Positions 11,863-37,391 of a stretch of DNA of 64,000 bases are shown here, one piece after another (the stretch's first letter is position 1; every line of letters starts with the position of its first letter). The translations under genes were made by a program, and so were the position numbers. The DNA is from Mesocentrotus franciscanus (taxonomy: Eukaryota > Echinodermata > Echinoidea > Camarodonta > Strongylocentrotidae): the NCBI GenBank assembly GCA_037976565.1, contig CP137672.1, positions 29,600,877 to 29,664,876 of the forward strand, written 5' to 3'. Under the pieces are notes generated by a model. That model did no database searches and was not told where the DNA came from. It worked only from the letters and a program-made list of their open reading frames with translations.

Positions 11863-13441
11863 ATGGACATGATGGAGGTTTTCAAGACCAGGAGAGGAAA
11901 ATACTGTGTTTCCTTCCGAGGGTACACTTACACGGAACGGAACAGAGGCAAAGGAATGATTTATTGGAGGTGCCGAAACCGGAAGACTTGCTCTGGCACA
12001 CTCGTCACACGAGCCACATCGGTCTCGGGCAGCTACCCCGAGCCCGGGGAGAAAATCCCCCACTCTCATCCGCCTAACGTGGACGCCGTGGCGGTGGAAC
12101 GGGTGCAGTCAGTGATAAATGAACGTGCAAGATCAGAACTGACGAGTGTTCCAGATATATACAGACAGGAACAAATGAGACTGCTTCTGGAAAACGAGAG
12201 TGCTGCAGCAGTCCTTCCACCTTTCAGGTAGACGGGGGAAAATTTCCAGGAGAGAGAGAGAGAGAGAGAGAGAGATATTGTGGGGGACACAATATTTTGC
12301 AATAATAAATGGGAGTGGTACTGTACTGTACTAGTATAGTCCATAGCACAAGACTGAAAAGGCTATTTGTTTGGAGGAGTTTTAAAAAACATATTTTGTC
12401 TTTTGAGAAGAGATGTTATAAAACTCCTTCAAGCAGACAGAATTTTCTGTCTAGACTCTAGGTCTATCCCTAAATTTTTATCTGCAAAATTGAGGGGGAA
12501 AGCAATGAAAAAACAAAACAAAAACACTTTGACCAAGAAACTGGAACAATTACACCGTAGTTCAATACACCTTTTAACAGAGAATCAATGTCATGAGCTC
12601 TCAGGGAACTATCCATATGGGGGCTCTGTCAATTTCAGTGGCGAGTGACCATTTGTGAACAAATCTCTGACTCTGAGTGAAGTAATCATGTCAAAATAAC
12701 TGACAATATTTAGGTTAAAATATTTACCTTTGTAATATGGGACGGTAAAATGTTGTATCTTCAATCCCTCTCTTTGGCTCAAATGATCAAATTAAATTTT
12801 TGAGCTGTTTAGTGCTGGTGACTTTACTTCTTTGAAACTCTTTTAAAAAAGGTCATGAATGCACACTCGCCAGTTGTAGGCAGTCCCAGTAGTACAGTCA
12901 TATTAAGGTGTGTGAGCATGAGGTTCACGATACTATGACCTCGCACATGTATGAGTGTGTCATGGGTAATCTGTAATTATGACTTTCATTTCTTAACGTC
13001 TCCAGGAAGGGAGACATGAAAGTTAATTTTAAAATAGATTGAATACTGATAATGATATCTCCAGGGTCATGAAATACATGTATCAGAAATGAATATCAAC
13101 AAAAGATGGCTGGAAACCATCAGATTTTTTTAGACATCTCCTAAAATGTCTTTTGCAAATAGTTACCTAACATTATACAGGATTTATTTATTTATTGTGC
13201 TTTGCAACCGACACATCCAGGTATTAGCCTGAGATCAGCGTCAGGTAAACTTTTTCAGGGAAAAATTTTCATCTTATTTCATTAAACAAAAATCTTATCC
13301 ATGAGATTTGTTTTTCTCTACAGATCCATATCAAGTGGTGCTTACAGATCCAGAAAGAAGGCCCTACCAACACAACTCACGAGGCTCAATGCAGGAGACC
13401 AGCATTTGCAAATGGTAGCATACTCATTTTGTGGCATTTAA
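11863..13441 (+). CDS. FLYWCH zinc-finger protein, probably MULE-transposon derived (two exons)
   Basis: Exon 1 (11863-12227) ends in phase 2 at AG|GTAGAC. Exon 2 (13324-13441) follows TCTACAG and closes the frame, giving about 160 aa with stop TAA at 13439-13441. Residues 7-69 form a FLYWCH zinc finger: Phe7, Tyr34-Trp35-Arg-Cys37, Cys43, then His67-x-His69 in PHSHPPN. A helical, charged segment follows (VERVQSVINERARSEL, then PDIYRQEQ). This domain order is known from FLYWCH-bearing Mutator-like (MULE) transposases, where a DDE transposase domain comes next. No transposase domain is visible here, so it is either a truncated transposon or a co-opted DNA-binding gene. The start ATG is the first in the open frame. 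An alternative donor (CAAATG|GTAGCA, at 13414) could join it to further exons I did not find. Confident about the domain, less so about the gene limits. Confidence 0.6.
12252..12274 (+). repeat. (AG)n microsatellite
   Basis: A run of AG dinucleotides just after the first exon of the FLYWCH gene, inside its intron. Confidence 0.85.
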
Positions 13442-13656
13442 CAGCAAGTTTTTAGAAACTTTTTGCATGAAATATGTAAAATATTTTGCGAATTTAGGGA
13501 CATTTTTGTGAATGTCCCTAAATTTTCAAAAATGGCTTTAAAAAGTAAAAAGTAAAAGAGGATTTTCGCCAAAAAAGTTGCGAAATTTAGGACAAATTTG
13601 CAAAATCGTTTCTACTCTCTTATTTTTCGTGTCACAAAATCAATTAACATCTCTCT

Positions 13657-14183
13657 TTAAAGATAATATATCCCTTTTGCAGCCAACATCTAATTCTGTA
13701 GAACTTTGCAGGAATTATGAATATGTCATGTATGTCCTATCTGTGAAATTTAAACGTTAGCAGTGTCCTAATATTCAAAGTTTCTTGCTAGACTTCACTG
13801 TCAGACACTATTGAGTGAGGGACTGGCTTTTTTTCTTCTTTGGTAATAACATACATAAAATGAGCTGTAAAGGGTACATGAGCATTTGTCTACATCAATA
13901 ACCCACTTCTTGTAATGGCCAAAATTAAACTGAATGAATCTTTGCGCAGCACAAAACGTACGACCATTCGGTACAATGGTCTGAAAATCAGACTATTACT
14001 TACTGACTTGGTAGCACTTAAGTCGATTCGACAACTAATAGTCGTTATTTTCCCACTTAAAGACATTTTCAAGCCCCCCCCCCCCTTTTTTAGGGAAGTT
14101 CTAAATTAGTATTATCTTTCAAATTCCATTGGATTTTAACCCTTTCATTTGTTTGGCCTGCAAATGGGACATAGTATCTTTAA
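13657..14183 (-). mobile_element. TIR element, GGGACATAGTATCTT family, copy 1
   Basis: The ends AAAGATAATATATCCCTTTT and AAATGGGACATAGTATCTTT are inverted and about 525 bases apart. Nearly the whole sequence matches, in reverse orientation, the element at 53761-54291, including a C-run (there a G-run) and the phrase CCAAAATTAAACTGAATGAA. It is non-coding; small open frames in it are chance. Confidence 0.75.
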
Positions 14184-15584
14184 AATAATTCCCTGACGGA
14201 TGATGATGCTATGCATGTGTACATGTATGTTCCTGCATTGCATGGGAGGCCTGCGGTGTGAATCCTAGAACTGCTGTGTGTTATGTCTCCGGGGAGGTGA
14301 CTTAATGTAGCGATGCTAGTGTACATCAAGGCGTATATTGCCATGGCCATAAATCTCATGTTGCTCTTGCGCTCGCCTCTACATCATTGCGTCATGACTT
14401 TTTAATGCCATTTTAGGGGATAATATTTCCCTAAATTAACAAAAAATTGTATGATTTTTGTTAATTTTGACATCATTTTGGATACAAATTCGCTCTGTTG
14501 GTGTACCTTGGTTAAGCAACCTTTCTTGTGAGTTTTGCACAGGAAATCATGTTCAGCTCTTTAGCAACTTTGGTCTATCAATGGAACAAACATGGGCTGC
14601 CATGGTAGACTTTTGTCGCATGTATCATACACTCCAAACAGTGTGGTAGTCCATCGATCAGGCTTACTTGTAAAATAAAATGCGGAGGGGGTTCTAGTTC
14701 TACTCTCTTTTCTCCTTCATTTTACATTCTCCCTTTCTCTCTCTCTCTCTCTCTCTTTTGCTCCCCTGTAGCTACAACCACTGCTAGAACAAATGTTCTC
14801 TGTGGAAAATCTGAGAACAAGAATATCTATACAAAAACAATATTTGTAGAATAATTTTTCTGTCAATTAAAATTTGAAGAAAAAAAATAATGATTTCTTA
14901 TACAAATGAATATCACAACTAGTGCTGATTATGATGATAAATTTATGATGAGGGCAATAATCATCATTATAATATAGCAGTAGTCGTCTATGTGACACCT
15001 TATAGGTTTCACTATCCTGATTGGGTTTTGGGTTTGATCATATTCCAATTGCAGAGAAAAATATATCAGGGACATTAATATCATTTTAAACTGCATTTGT
15101 TGAATCCATTCATTTGTTTATTTATTCATTCATTCATTCATTCATTCATTCACTCATCAATTAATTTGTTTCATTGATTCATCGATTGATTGATTGACTC
15201 ATATTCATTTATCAATTCATTTGTTTGATTGATTGATTGATTAATTCATTCACTCACATTGATTGATTCATTCATTCATTGCATCTCATGATGATCTTGA
15301 TCTCATCTCGATGTTTATGCGTACCGGTCATAAAAGAAGCAGTGATGTGGACAGAAAAAAATACACCGGGAAGTGGAGAAAAATAAATAAACTAGTGAAA
15401 GGGGGAAAGGTAGAAAAGAGAGAAAGAACTATGAAGATAGAGAAGGGGAGGTATCAGAGAGAGAGAGAGAGAGAGAGAGGGGGTGGAGGTGGAGATCGAT
15501 GTATGAGAGCCTGTAAAAAGCTATCGATAGAAAGGGATGGAGATGGAGATCGAGAGTATGTAAGGAAAGAAGAGAGATAGCATG

Positions 15585-15623
<39 letters not shown>

Positions 15624-16300
15624 GGGGAGGTGGGATCCAAGGGTGGAATGAGAGATATATGTAAACCTGGAAATTCGGGGGAATAAAAGTATAATTAGTT
15701 TTCATCTAAGGAAAGTTAATCTACAAATTCATAGATTAAAAAATTATTTGTTAAATTTTCGGAATTCTATTTTCTCTAATTTTTCTGCTCTGCTCAATAT
15801 GAAGCTCACTTTAAAATCACTCTACCGATTTATGCCAGAGTTAACATTCTCATAAAATGTTATGAATCCAAGCTCTTTCGTTTGTTTGTTTATACTCGCG
15901 ATTTCTTCCCGGTCATCGCCAAGCGAATATCAATTACGATATTTAATAAAAGTATTAAAAAGGTTAAAGATAATGCATCTACGGAGATAAATGAGTGGGC
16001 GATTCGTTTACTTTCATCCAAACATTGATTCATAAGTCTGTATGAATCCTTAGTAAATAAGAGAATCAAAATGCCGGTTCAAAATGAAGTAAATCAATAG
16101 TTAGTTGCGTTTCTTTTAAAACCTTGTGAGTAAAAATGGGGAAGATTGCGGGATGAGTTTTGCCACTTTTCATCTGATGAGGCACCGATAAGGTACCACG
16201 CCCCCCTACGTGGAGATTTTGTAAATGCACATATACAATCATAATAGTACAGCTCATCAGAGAAGAAGCCCAGCGGAGGCGGACAAAGAGCACACCCGGA
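14184..16300. other. Intergenic spacer with microsatellites
   Basis: No gene is supported here. It holds a CT run near 14736, a TTCA/GATT tetramer tract at 15110-15290, AG runs near 15455-15480 and a GT/GA run at 15583-15622. The last 200 bases before the ASL start are more GC-rich and CpG-containing, as expected near a promoter. Confidence 0.6.
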
Positions 16301-16315
16301 GCTTTGGGCCGGGCG

Positions 16316-16345
16316 GCGCACAGTATAAAGGATATAGACCTATAC
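16316..16345 (+). promoter_or_regulatory. Possible core promoter of ASL (TATA-like)
   Basis: GTATAAAGG lies about 170 bases upstream of the ASL start codon in a locally GC-rich, CpG-containing stretch. The position suits a TATA box with transcription starting near 16350. This is motif-based only; many housekeeping promoters lack TATA, so it may be chance. Confidence 0.3.
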
Positions 16346-16492
16346 ACGGACGTACGTACGGAAGTCGATGAGGATCCGAACCGAAACGAGCTAGCTTGGA
16401 GCCATTGAGCTGTGCCGATCGTGCATTCCTAACGTTGTTTCCGTCTACATATTGAAGCTAGCGATTTCAATTCATTTGCAATATCAGTAGCG

Positions 16493-29245
<12,753 letters not shown>

Positions 29246-31750
29246 CCATCTCGACAACAGTGAGGCACGTTCACATATGCGACGGTACACGGCGGCGGTT
29301 CTTTATGTGCTTAATGAATGGCAAGTGGAGATGATAAAAAACTAGCTGCGTGCAACAAAAGTCCTATGCGTACTCACTTATATGGGTGTTGTAAGATACA
29401 AAATATGTGGATTGCAGTAGCTTATAAAGACGCTTCTAAACAGGAGCAGTGTACAGCAGCATATGTGAACGGGCTTTTAGACTTTCACCGTGGATAAAGT
29501 CTCTTTGAACCCTTATGTGATGCAAGCTGCAATTTGTGTTGGGGAAAAATGTCCTTTGGACTAGGGATAGCTATTTTTACCTTCTTAGAGGAGAAGATTT
29601 GCTTGGATTTGTACTTAGCGTAGGTGTTGGATATATTTTATGACAAATTATGAAAACAATGGACCCAACTGCTCGTGGGTAATACATCTGTTCAACTCAT
29701 CTTGATTTTTAACTCTTAAAAGAAAACTTTCAATTTACGTAGAAAAGAACTAGTTGACGAGGGCTATTACCTGTTGTGTCATTTTAATAGTCGTCATGTT
29801 GTACTTTCATTTTAATTTTAATGTGTTTTGCTCTAGTAAAGCCATTTCTCTCTTTTCATTTCTCACCTCTTCCACATTTTCTCTTTCTCTCTCCCTTCCC
29901 TTATGTTCTCCACAACTAACAGACCCATCAAAACAAACTATTCTCTGACCCACTTGCTCTATCCCATTATGTTTTCTGACCCTTTTACTCTACGAGACAG
30001 AACATTTCAAATTCAAATTCATCTCCTTTCTCAACCTTGGGTTTCTTCTTTTTAATGCCTCTGTGACTGAATGTGGTGTCAGAGGCATTCTTCTCGTCAT
30101 CAACCATGATTCGTAGCCATATCCAATATTGGTTCGTCCTCACTTTAATGCATTACATTCTATTTCTTGCCGTGGCTGCCTCTTGCTATCTTTTATTTAA
30201 ATATGCTTATTGGTTTTCTTATTTTTTGGGATAGCTCTTATCCTGAATAATATTGGCTAACAATGATTTGAAGGGTTCTATTCAATCAGTACATACTTTG
30301 GTTGCTATTTTGTACTACATGAGGGAGGAATTGGATGTGTTATAATTGCTGCTAGTAGTTTACATCTGTCATACCTCCATGTACAGTTCGAAACAAAACA
30401 AAGTGCATACATATTTCTGAAATATTTAAAGTATTCTCTCCATGTGTCTAATATTGAATTCATGGTGTGCAATAAATAATTACATATGATTGCAGGCTTT
30501 TATGTGAAACCGACCCCCAAAAAAAAAAAAGGAACAGCCAAGTTTGATATCCAAAAGCAAGTTTGAACTATCTGATCTTCTCCAGTTCATGCAGGTTTCG
30601 GTTAATTAAAACAAAATATGTAGCAATATTTCTGGAATGCCAAAATCACTTTAAATTTGAAAACGTTTTTTAGGAGTTGAGTTGACAGCCCACAAATGAA
30701 AGAAGAGTGTTATTTATTGCAACTTGATATTTCTGTCAAAATGGTTACTGTTGGGGGAAATGATGAAAATGTCAATTTGGGAACATTGTACATGTCCAAA
30801 GAAATTGTCTATTTTTTTGTTGGTAACATCACCATCTGGTTCCCTTTTCACTGAATATTATCCATAATATATTTGGTTCATTTTTTCATTTCATTTAATA
30901 CTACCAGGACATTTATACTGAAATAGCCATCATTTTCTATCATGTAGACAAGTGTTCCCTGAAACCTCCCCCCCCCCCTCCAGAAATCTTGTGCAATACT
31001 ATTTTGTTTTAGCATTCCAGGTTTTATATTATCTGAAGACAAGCCATTTCTTATCCTATCAATTAAGTTGTGAAAGTATCAGAATCACTGAAGTAGGATT
31101 TACAGTGTCAAATGTAATTGATTGTATGCAGAAATAGTACATGCTAACGTGTATTTTTTGGAGTGTATGATGGTGACCATGGTAAAATTTCTTGGGCCAC
31201 AAGCATAGTTTCAGAAAACATATTAACATGTATGTTTGTTTTGTTATTTAAACAGGTCAACATTGAATGGATTATCATATGTTCTTTTTTTCATGTTTGG
31301 AAATGTTATGAATAAAATGTTCAGATCTTAGTTAAGGTTGCTGTGCTTCTGTGTAATCATCATTATATAGCAGAGGATATATAGATGAGTTTTGGGTGTA
31401 AGAACTCATTTGAAATCATTGACGAAATTCATTGATACTGGTATAGAGATTTGTTATTCATTTCCTATTTTGCAAGATTCTCAACGAATAATTACTTTAA
31501 TTATGCCATGCACAAGAACTCAAGACCTTATTACCCAGATCATGCAGTTCAACTTGTTATTCTGAAATTATTTGTGTTTGAAGCCAGGGCCTTTTTCCAT
31601 TCTTTTTTTGCCAGACTTGTTACTCTTACCATTATGTACTTTAACGTGGAGAAGTATGTGTATTATTGTTACATAAAAGTTTGTTTTGCTAAAATTGCAA
31701 CTTCAAATAAGGTTTATATCTATGTGAAATAAATGTATTTTACCCAAATC
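29246..31750 (+). other. Probable ASL 3'UTR
   Basis: After the stop codon the sequence is AT-rich with no supported exon. AATAAA signals occur at 31311-31316 and 31728-31733, either of which could define the ASL 3' end. No transcript evidence is available to choose. Confidence 0.4.
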
Positions 31751-31787
31751 TACTTGTGTGAGACTGATTTGTGTAACAGAAAATCTC

Positions 31788-32116
31788 CATGGGTGGTATT
31801 CCGATAGCGCGAACTAAGTTAAGCTCGGCTTTACTAGTTCACACTTTTATGGAGTGCCTGTTGCCAACTCATTTTACCTGTACAGATTATTTTAATCCTG
31901 CAATGAAAAGTGTCCAAAAAAATAATTTTGCAATGAAATGGGAAGAAAAAGATAATATGAGTATGAACTGAATTTCAATAAAGTCTTTGGTAGATTATCT
32001 TTGTCATGAATATCAAAGGAGGAAGATGACACCTAGCATTCCATAGAAGTGTGAACTAAAATTCTTGTTTAGTCTGGACTTAGTCCCGGCTTAACTTAAG
32101 AGAATACCACCCCATG
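31788..32116. mobile_element. TIR element with GGGTGGTATTC ends
   Basis: CATGGGTGGTATTC on the left and GAATACCACCCCATG on the right are inverted ends about 328 bases apart. Inside them, a second inverted pair, AACTAAGTTAAGC and CTTAACTTAAG, is weaker. No ORF. A single GGGGTGGTATTCTGGAAT end occurs near 42541. Confidence 0.6.
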
Positions 32117-34156
32117 TAGTTATTGATTTTACCTTTAAGAGCCTGCAGTATTATAATTATAAAATAAATAGGACAGTCAATTAGATTCCTATTCAAACCT
32201 ACATGTTAACTCCAGAAGCAGCATTGGTTGGCTTTTTGTACATCATATGCTTTGGAATAATCTTGTTGGAACAGGTCTAGCAATCAGAAAATCAAACAAG
32301 CGACAAAGAACATTTGACTTTATACAATATACACCTAAGTTTTGTAGTGTGAAAAAAAAAAAAAAAGTTGGCAAGCTGCACATCTATATACTGGTAGATG
32401 TCTAGCCCTTTTTATAGGCACCCCATCTCCTTCCCCCTTGGTGGAATAGGTTTCCCTACTCTCCATGAAACTTTTCTCTACTCTAGTACCCGTATGATAA
32501 ACTGCTGTAAGTAGTTGAGATTTGGAAAATAATGAGTCACTAAACGGGAATTCTGGAGCAAAACCAACTGTCATTTTTCACATACGGTAAGTTTTGATTC
32601 ATGAGTTTCTGGCTTTATAATAATCTGTTGGAAAGACAGGAAAGGAGGCTGCAGAGGGTAGTCTAACTACTCCAGAGTCAACAGAAAGTCCTACAGACAT
32701 CGGTCCTACAGCTCCCTATGTACAGTTGTATAGTTAACTCTGAACAAGTCTGTAAGAGATAAAGCAGGACCCCCTTTAATTTCAAAATTAACAATATCTT
32801 TAAATGATTATTATACATGTTAAAGCAACTTTGGACAACTTGCACAAAACGAAATACAGAACCCCTGATAAAAGAAGGAAATGAAAGGTGCATGTCTAGT
32901 TGAAAAAGCTTACTGGTATTTTAATATGGTACACTAAGAACTTGCCTGAATTTACATACTTCACAATTCACATACACGATTGGTGAAGTGAAAACGTAAC
33001 TGATTACATGATGCATTCGGACACAAAAACTATAAAAATAATAATTTAAAAAAAAGTATCCATGACAACAACTGTACATCTATGTCTTGAACAATGTAGA
33101 AATTCTTTGTGGATTTTAGTCAAGCAAATTCTTTCTATTTTACTATGTTAAGATTTGACAACCCCCATACAAGATGTGATTCACTGATGAATTCAAGAAA
33201 TACACACTTTGTACTACTTATCAACATCATTTTGACAAAATCGTCTTCCCACACATTGAAAATATTTCATCGCTTTTAAGTTTAATAATGACTTTTATGA
33301 AAACATCTTTCTCACATATTTTGTGTTACATATCAATATAGGTCAAATCAGGGTTATTGATTTGTTAACATAGTCAAAAGGAATGTTGATATCAGTTCTT
33401 GATCATTGAAGGTCAACGGTCAATTTGCGTACAGTATGAAGTACCGGTACATATTAAATCTTACTTTTCTTTAAAAAAGGGTTATCAAAATTGATTTGTA
33501 GTGCTTTGATGAACCCAGTGATTTTTTTTTTTAATATCTCGATAAAATGCTCCATGTATATGAGGGAGGTTGGTGACTGTTCAGGGCATTTAATAAACAA
33601 TAAAACTACAATTGGTTTGCACAGAAAGTACTTATTTGTACAGGTACTTGATCACATTAATAACTTGTTATTACAGGAGTACTGGACAATACTTGACTCA
33701 ACCTTATCATCATGTTGTACATCTGAAAAGTGGACACCTAATTTGAGCAGTTGGATCCTGTAATGCAAGGCACTCAATGTTTGTTCAGAAATACTAAAAA
33801 TAATTCAGGACTAATTGCTCTTGAATGACTACAACTTTTCCCTTCAAGGATGAAAATATATACAGCGTCAAGTCAACAGATATGACTGAAAATCTGAAGA
33901 AAAAAACGAGGGAGAGCTGTGATGGTCGAGTGCGTTTCTATTTTCTAAAATTACATTTCAATAATTTTTCTCAAAAAGAAATGTACATTGAATGGGCACA
34001 ATTTCCTTGCTTGTTTACACTTAATATCTCATCAACAACTTTTCTTTATCAAAATTAAAAATAGTAACAGAAGTTAAGAAAGTAGATGATGATGAGCAGA
34101 ATAGAAGATAGAAGATCATGTGGCTGAGCAAGTCTTGCATGAATTCCATGCTACAA
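32117..34156. other. Intergenic spacer between convergent ASL and SNRPD3
   Basis: No gene, RNA or clear mobile element is supported. AT-rich; short open frames here have no recognisable composition or motifs. Confidence 0.5.
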
Positions 34157-34163
34157 GTCCAGG

Positions 34164-34169
34164 TTTATT
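34164..34169 (-). terminator. Candidate SNRPD3 polyadenylation signal
   Basis: AATAAA on the minus strand, about 790 bases downstream of the SNRPD3 stop codon. The closest strong signal I see; an estimate only. Confidence 0.3.
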
Positions 34170-34956
34170 GCATGAGATGTGTCCTTCTCCCATACATTAA
34201 CATTCCAGTTCATGATGCATCCTTTCTAGGACAGCCATGTAAAAAGGTTTTGCTTGTAACTGGGTGCAAATACCTGTACAGGGATCGAGGCTAGCTCGGC
34301 ACCAGGACTAACTTGGCATTGTCTGAACATTGAAGACAAGATTCTAAATAAACTACAAATCACTTATAAAGTTGTGTTACATATTGAGTACACAGGGTAC
34401 AGGTTTTTCAAAAAGTCTTTTACAAGATTTGATTTAAACATTTCGAAAAAGTTACTAGTGAGGCAAAGGCACTTGGGCTAGGTGCATGGGCCAACCAGAG
34501 GTCATAGTAAAAGCTGTATATTCCAAGGTCTATCACTAAGAAACCTATGAACTCTTTTACAAAAGAATGAAAAGTTTAAATGAAGATCTAGTAAATGCAA
34601 CTGGTGTTTACAGTTTTGAAAACATTCTGGACAAGTACTAGAGAAGTGAACCTGTCAAGCATAAATTTGATGCTCGACCCAAGATCAAGATCCAGCAAAC
34701 TTAATACGAAAAACAGAATTTGGTGCTGAATATAGAGGCTTAAAAACCCTGGGTTCAGAAGAACCCATAAGTAAAGTAAGTATGATGAAAATGCTCAAGA
34801 CCTGGATATTACAGGTTCTGCAAGTAGCTTGCACTTTGCTTCTAACGAAAGATGCTGAGTTAGCCCCGGTTTAGAGTTAGCCCTATATTCTTGTAGACAA
34901 GGATTGTTCATGAGTAGAAACAAATATAGTACAAAGATATACAGTTCTTTGGCAGA

Positions 34957-36913
34957 TCATCTCCTCCTCTGGAAAACATTTCCTCTTCCTCGCCCTCCAT
35001 CACCACCACGTCCACCCCCGCGTCCTCTTCCTCCACGACCTCCTGCAGCAACTGCAAATTAAACAAAATAAAAAGATAACCAGTAACATGATTCATCAAG
35101 TATTGTATTATTTATGTTTGAACAATAAGTAGGCCTACATCAAATTCAATTACAATTCTAAAAATGTGAACATTTCAAAGTGCTTTGAATGAGAAGAAAG
35201 AAAATGTCAACTAGCAAACTCTGAAAGCAGCTAGCAGTTGGCAAGGTTGGTACGGGAATGGGTGATTACATGTACACATTTGAGGTTTTGTTTCACTGTT
35301 CACGCAGGCAAATGCGTAACAATTAAGGCTTGGTGATATATCAATATCAATAATATTTCATGGGTTATTTCTTAATCTTAGACTTCATTAAACCTCTCGA
35401 CCACGGCCACGGGCTAGATCTAATCTAGATCTAGATCTATGTCTTTATTTCACTGCACAGTACGTCAGTAGAACGCAATTCACAAATCACACTCACTCAG
35501 TTTATCATTCATTTGATTTATTGAAAAAGAAAGGAAATGTCAGACATTTCTGAAATTCTTTCACTCACGACTCCGTTTCATTTCAAGCCAAAAAAGGAGA
35601 TCCAGAGACCAGACAATGAGACATGATTTAAATTTTCAGAAAAAGAGTCGGGTAACGGGCTAACTCGGCCTCGCTGTAAAAACGGTCATTTTTGCAGGTT
35701 AAGGGTTAGGGTTAGGGGCGCTAGTGCAGTTTCGTATCCATTTTTTTAGCAGTCTCATATCCAATCTTAGCAAAGGAATTTTAGCCCAATTTTTTACTAA
35801 TTTTAATCATAATCATATATTGCAATTTCCACCTGAATTTGGATCACATCCGTTATCAGGAATCCTCCGTTTAGGGCTCGATGTCGACGTCGTTCAGTAC
35901 CGTCTACGCTTTCGCTCTGCACCTCAAACTGAAGCTATCAGTCAAAAATTATGCAAACTCCTCGTATGGTTTTTTCTGCGCATGGTATCGTGCAGCGCGC
36001 GTAATACCATAAACCATACGAGAAGTTTGCATAATTTTTTACTGATAGCTTCAGTTTGAGGTGCAGAGCGAAAGCGTAGAGACGGTACTGAGCGACGACG
36101 TCGACATCGAAGCCCTAAACGGAGGATTCCCGATGTCGGATGTGATCCAAATCCATGTGGAAAATGCAATATATGATTATGATTAAAATTAGTAAAAAAT
36201 TGGGCTAAAATTCCTTTGATAAGATTGGATATGAAACTGCTAAAAAAATGGATACGAAACTGCACTAGCGCCGGGTTAGGGTTAGGTTTAGGGTTAAGGT
36301 TAGGTTTAGGGTTAGGGGACCGTTTTTACAGCGAGGCCGAGTTCGCCCGAAGGCAGAGTTCGCCCGAAGGCAGAGCTGAGCCTGACCCGAGAGCTCGAGA
36401 GGCGACAATCAGTCCAATGAAATTTTTAAATAAAAAATAAAAATGCCAATTATTGGTCTGACTTCGCTTATTAGAACACTTAGCCTGCACATCAGGCCTC
36501 ATATGATTCACGAAGTCATCCGACAATTCCTTTATATTGTTATCATGGTGACCGGATTTAGCAGACATTAAAATGGCAATTGCTTTTACACTGAATAACG
36601 TACCCTGGGCTCTCAGGATGGCAGATTTTCCACGTCCTGCAGACCCCTTTGATCCGGCTTTCTTGAACATTGGAGCATTCTTCAGCATGTCAGGTAAGAT
36701 AAAAAATCTAATTTTACTTCCTCTGATGTAAACATGTTCCAACTGCGCGACTCGTCCATCGCGATATGTGACAGTTATGTGCATCATTTGGCAGTTCATG
36801 TTATCTTCAGCTTCGATTAGCTTTCCACGGTATACTTCACCTGTATTCGTCTCACAAGTGATAATATGTCCCTCCGCCTCATGCAAAACCTTAATAGGCA
36901 CACCAATAGACAT
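34957..36913 (-). CDS. SNRPD3: Small nuclear ribonucleoprotein Sm D3, two exons
   Basis: A core Sm protein that helps form the heptameric ring on U1, U2, U4 and U5 snRNAs in the spliceosome. Exon 1 is 36604-36913 (start ATG at 36913) and exon 2 is 34957-35051. The join is phase 1 and gives Val in ILRAQVAAGG, producing 134 aa (human about 126). The Sm1 part reads [14 protein letters not shown]...[14 protein letters not shown]; the Sm2 part is [16 protein letters not shown]. Exon 2 codes the Arg/Gly tail ([20 protein letters not shown]) ending NVFQRRR, as in human SmD3 where such arginines are symmetrically dimethylated. The tail is a few residues longer than in vertebrates. The intron (about 1.55 kb) contains a large fold-back element. 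Confidence 0.95.
35663..36342. mobile_element. Large fold-back (palindromic) element with telomere-like flanks
   Basis: The inner palindrome at 35718-36271 has two arms of about 270 bases, highly similar, meeting at a loop of roughly 15 bases near 35997. Its outer tips are GCGCTAGTGCAG and CTGCACTAGCGC. A further 25-base inverted pair (35663-35687 and 36318-36342, containing CTCGCTGTAAAAACGGTC) encloses it. Between the two shells lie GGTTAGGG-type repeats on both sides, both in the same orientation. Each arm has an open frame of about 100 codons giving the same peptide, unlike anything I know. Lies in the SNRPD3 intron. Confidence 0.8.
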
Positions 36914-37250
36914 CTTGTCTTTTGATTTGATATATTTTCGGGTGAAAAAGAAGCACGATTGTGTAGATTTTCACCGATAATGTAAAATATGTCGGCTTTC
37001 TTTCTATGTAGGAGATAAACAAACGTACCGCTGGAATTTTGCCAATTTGAGGTAATTGAATTCTGAAAAATAATCACATATCTATTTTAATACCTTACTT
37101 CGTCACCAATCAGTAAATTAATGAATACTGTTTTTAATATTTTAAGCTATATATTTAAAATACAAAATTTAGTTTGAGAAAATATAATATTTACGATTCA
37201 ATTTTTTCTAAAAATTGGCAATACCTTTGGGCAATACAACCATAGAGATA
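36914..37250. other. SNRPD3 upstream region
   Basis: Probably the SNRPD3 5'UTR and promoter (minus strand). I see no clear TATA box and no other gene. AT-rich. Confidence 0.35.
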
Positions 37251-37391
37251 TATACTTAAGTAAGTATATAGGACACAAGGTAGATAAATAAAAACAAATA
37301 ATTAATTAATTAATTAATTAATTATTTAATAAATAATATGCACCGACGCAGAACCATTTATTTTTACATTAAGTAAGTATATATCTCTATG
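37251..37391. mobile_element. Small TIR element with CATAGAGATATATACTTA ends
   Basis: CATAGAGATATATACTTAAG at the left is the near reverse complement of TTAAGTAAGTATATATCTCT plus ATG at the right, about 140 bases apart. The middle holds an (ATTA)n run at 37293-37325. No coding sequence. Confidence 0.6.

Noticed and set aside
12367..12648. 93-codon plus-strand frame inside the FLYWCH intron
   Set aside because: Lys/Leu-rich with no domain; the exon 1 to exon 2 join skips it cleanly.
14458..14649. 63-codon plus-strand frame as a continuation of the FLYWCH/MULE gene
   Set aside because: No transposase motif, no supporting splice sites, and no similarity I can recognise.
35724..36265. Open frames of about 100 codons on both strands giving the same peptide
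   Set aside because: They arise from the two arms of the palindrome; the peptide resembles no known family and splits at the loop, so it is a structural artefact, not a gene.
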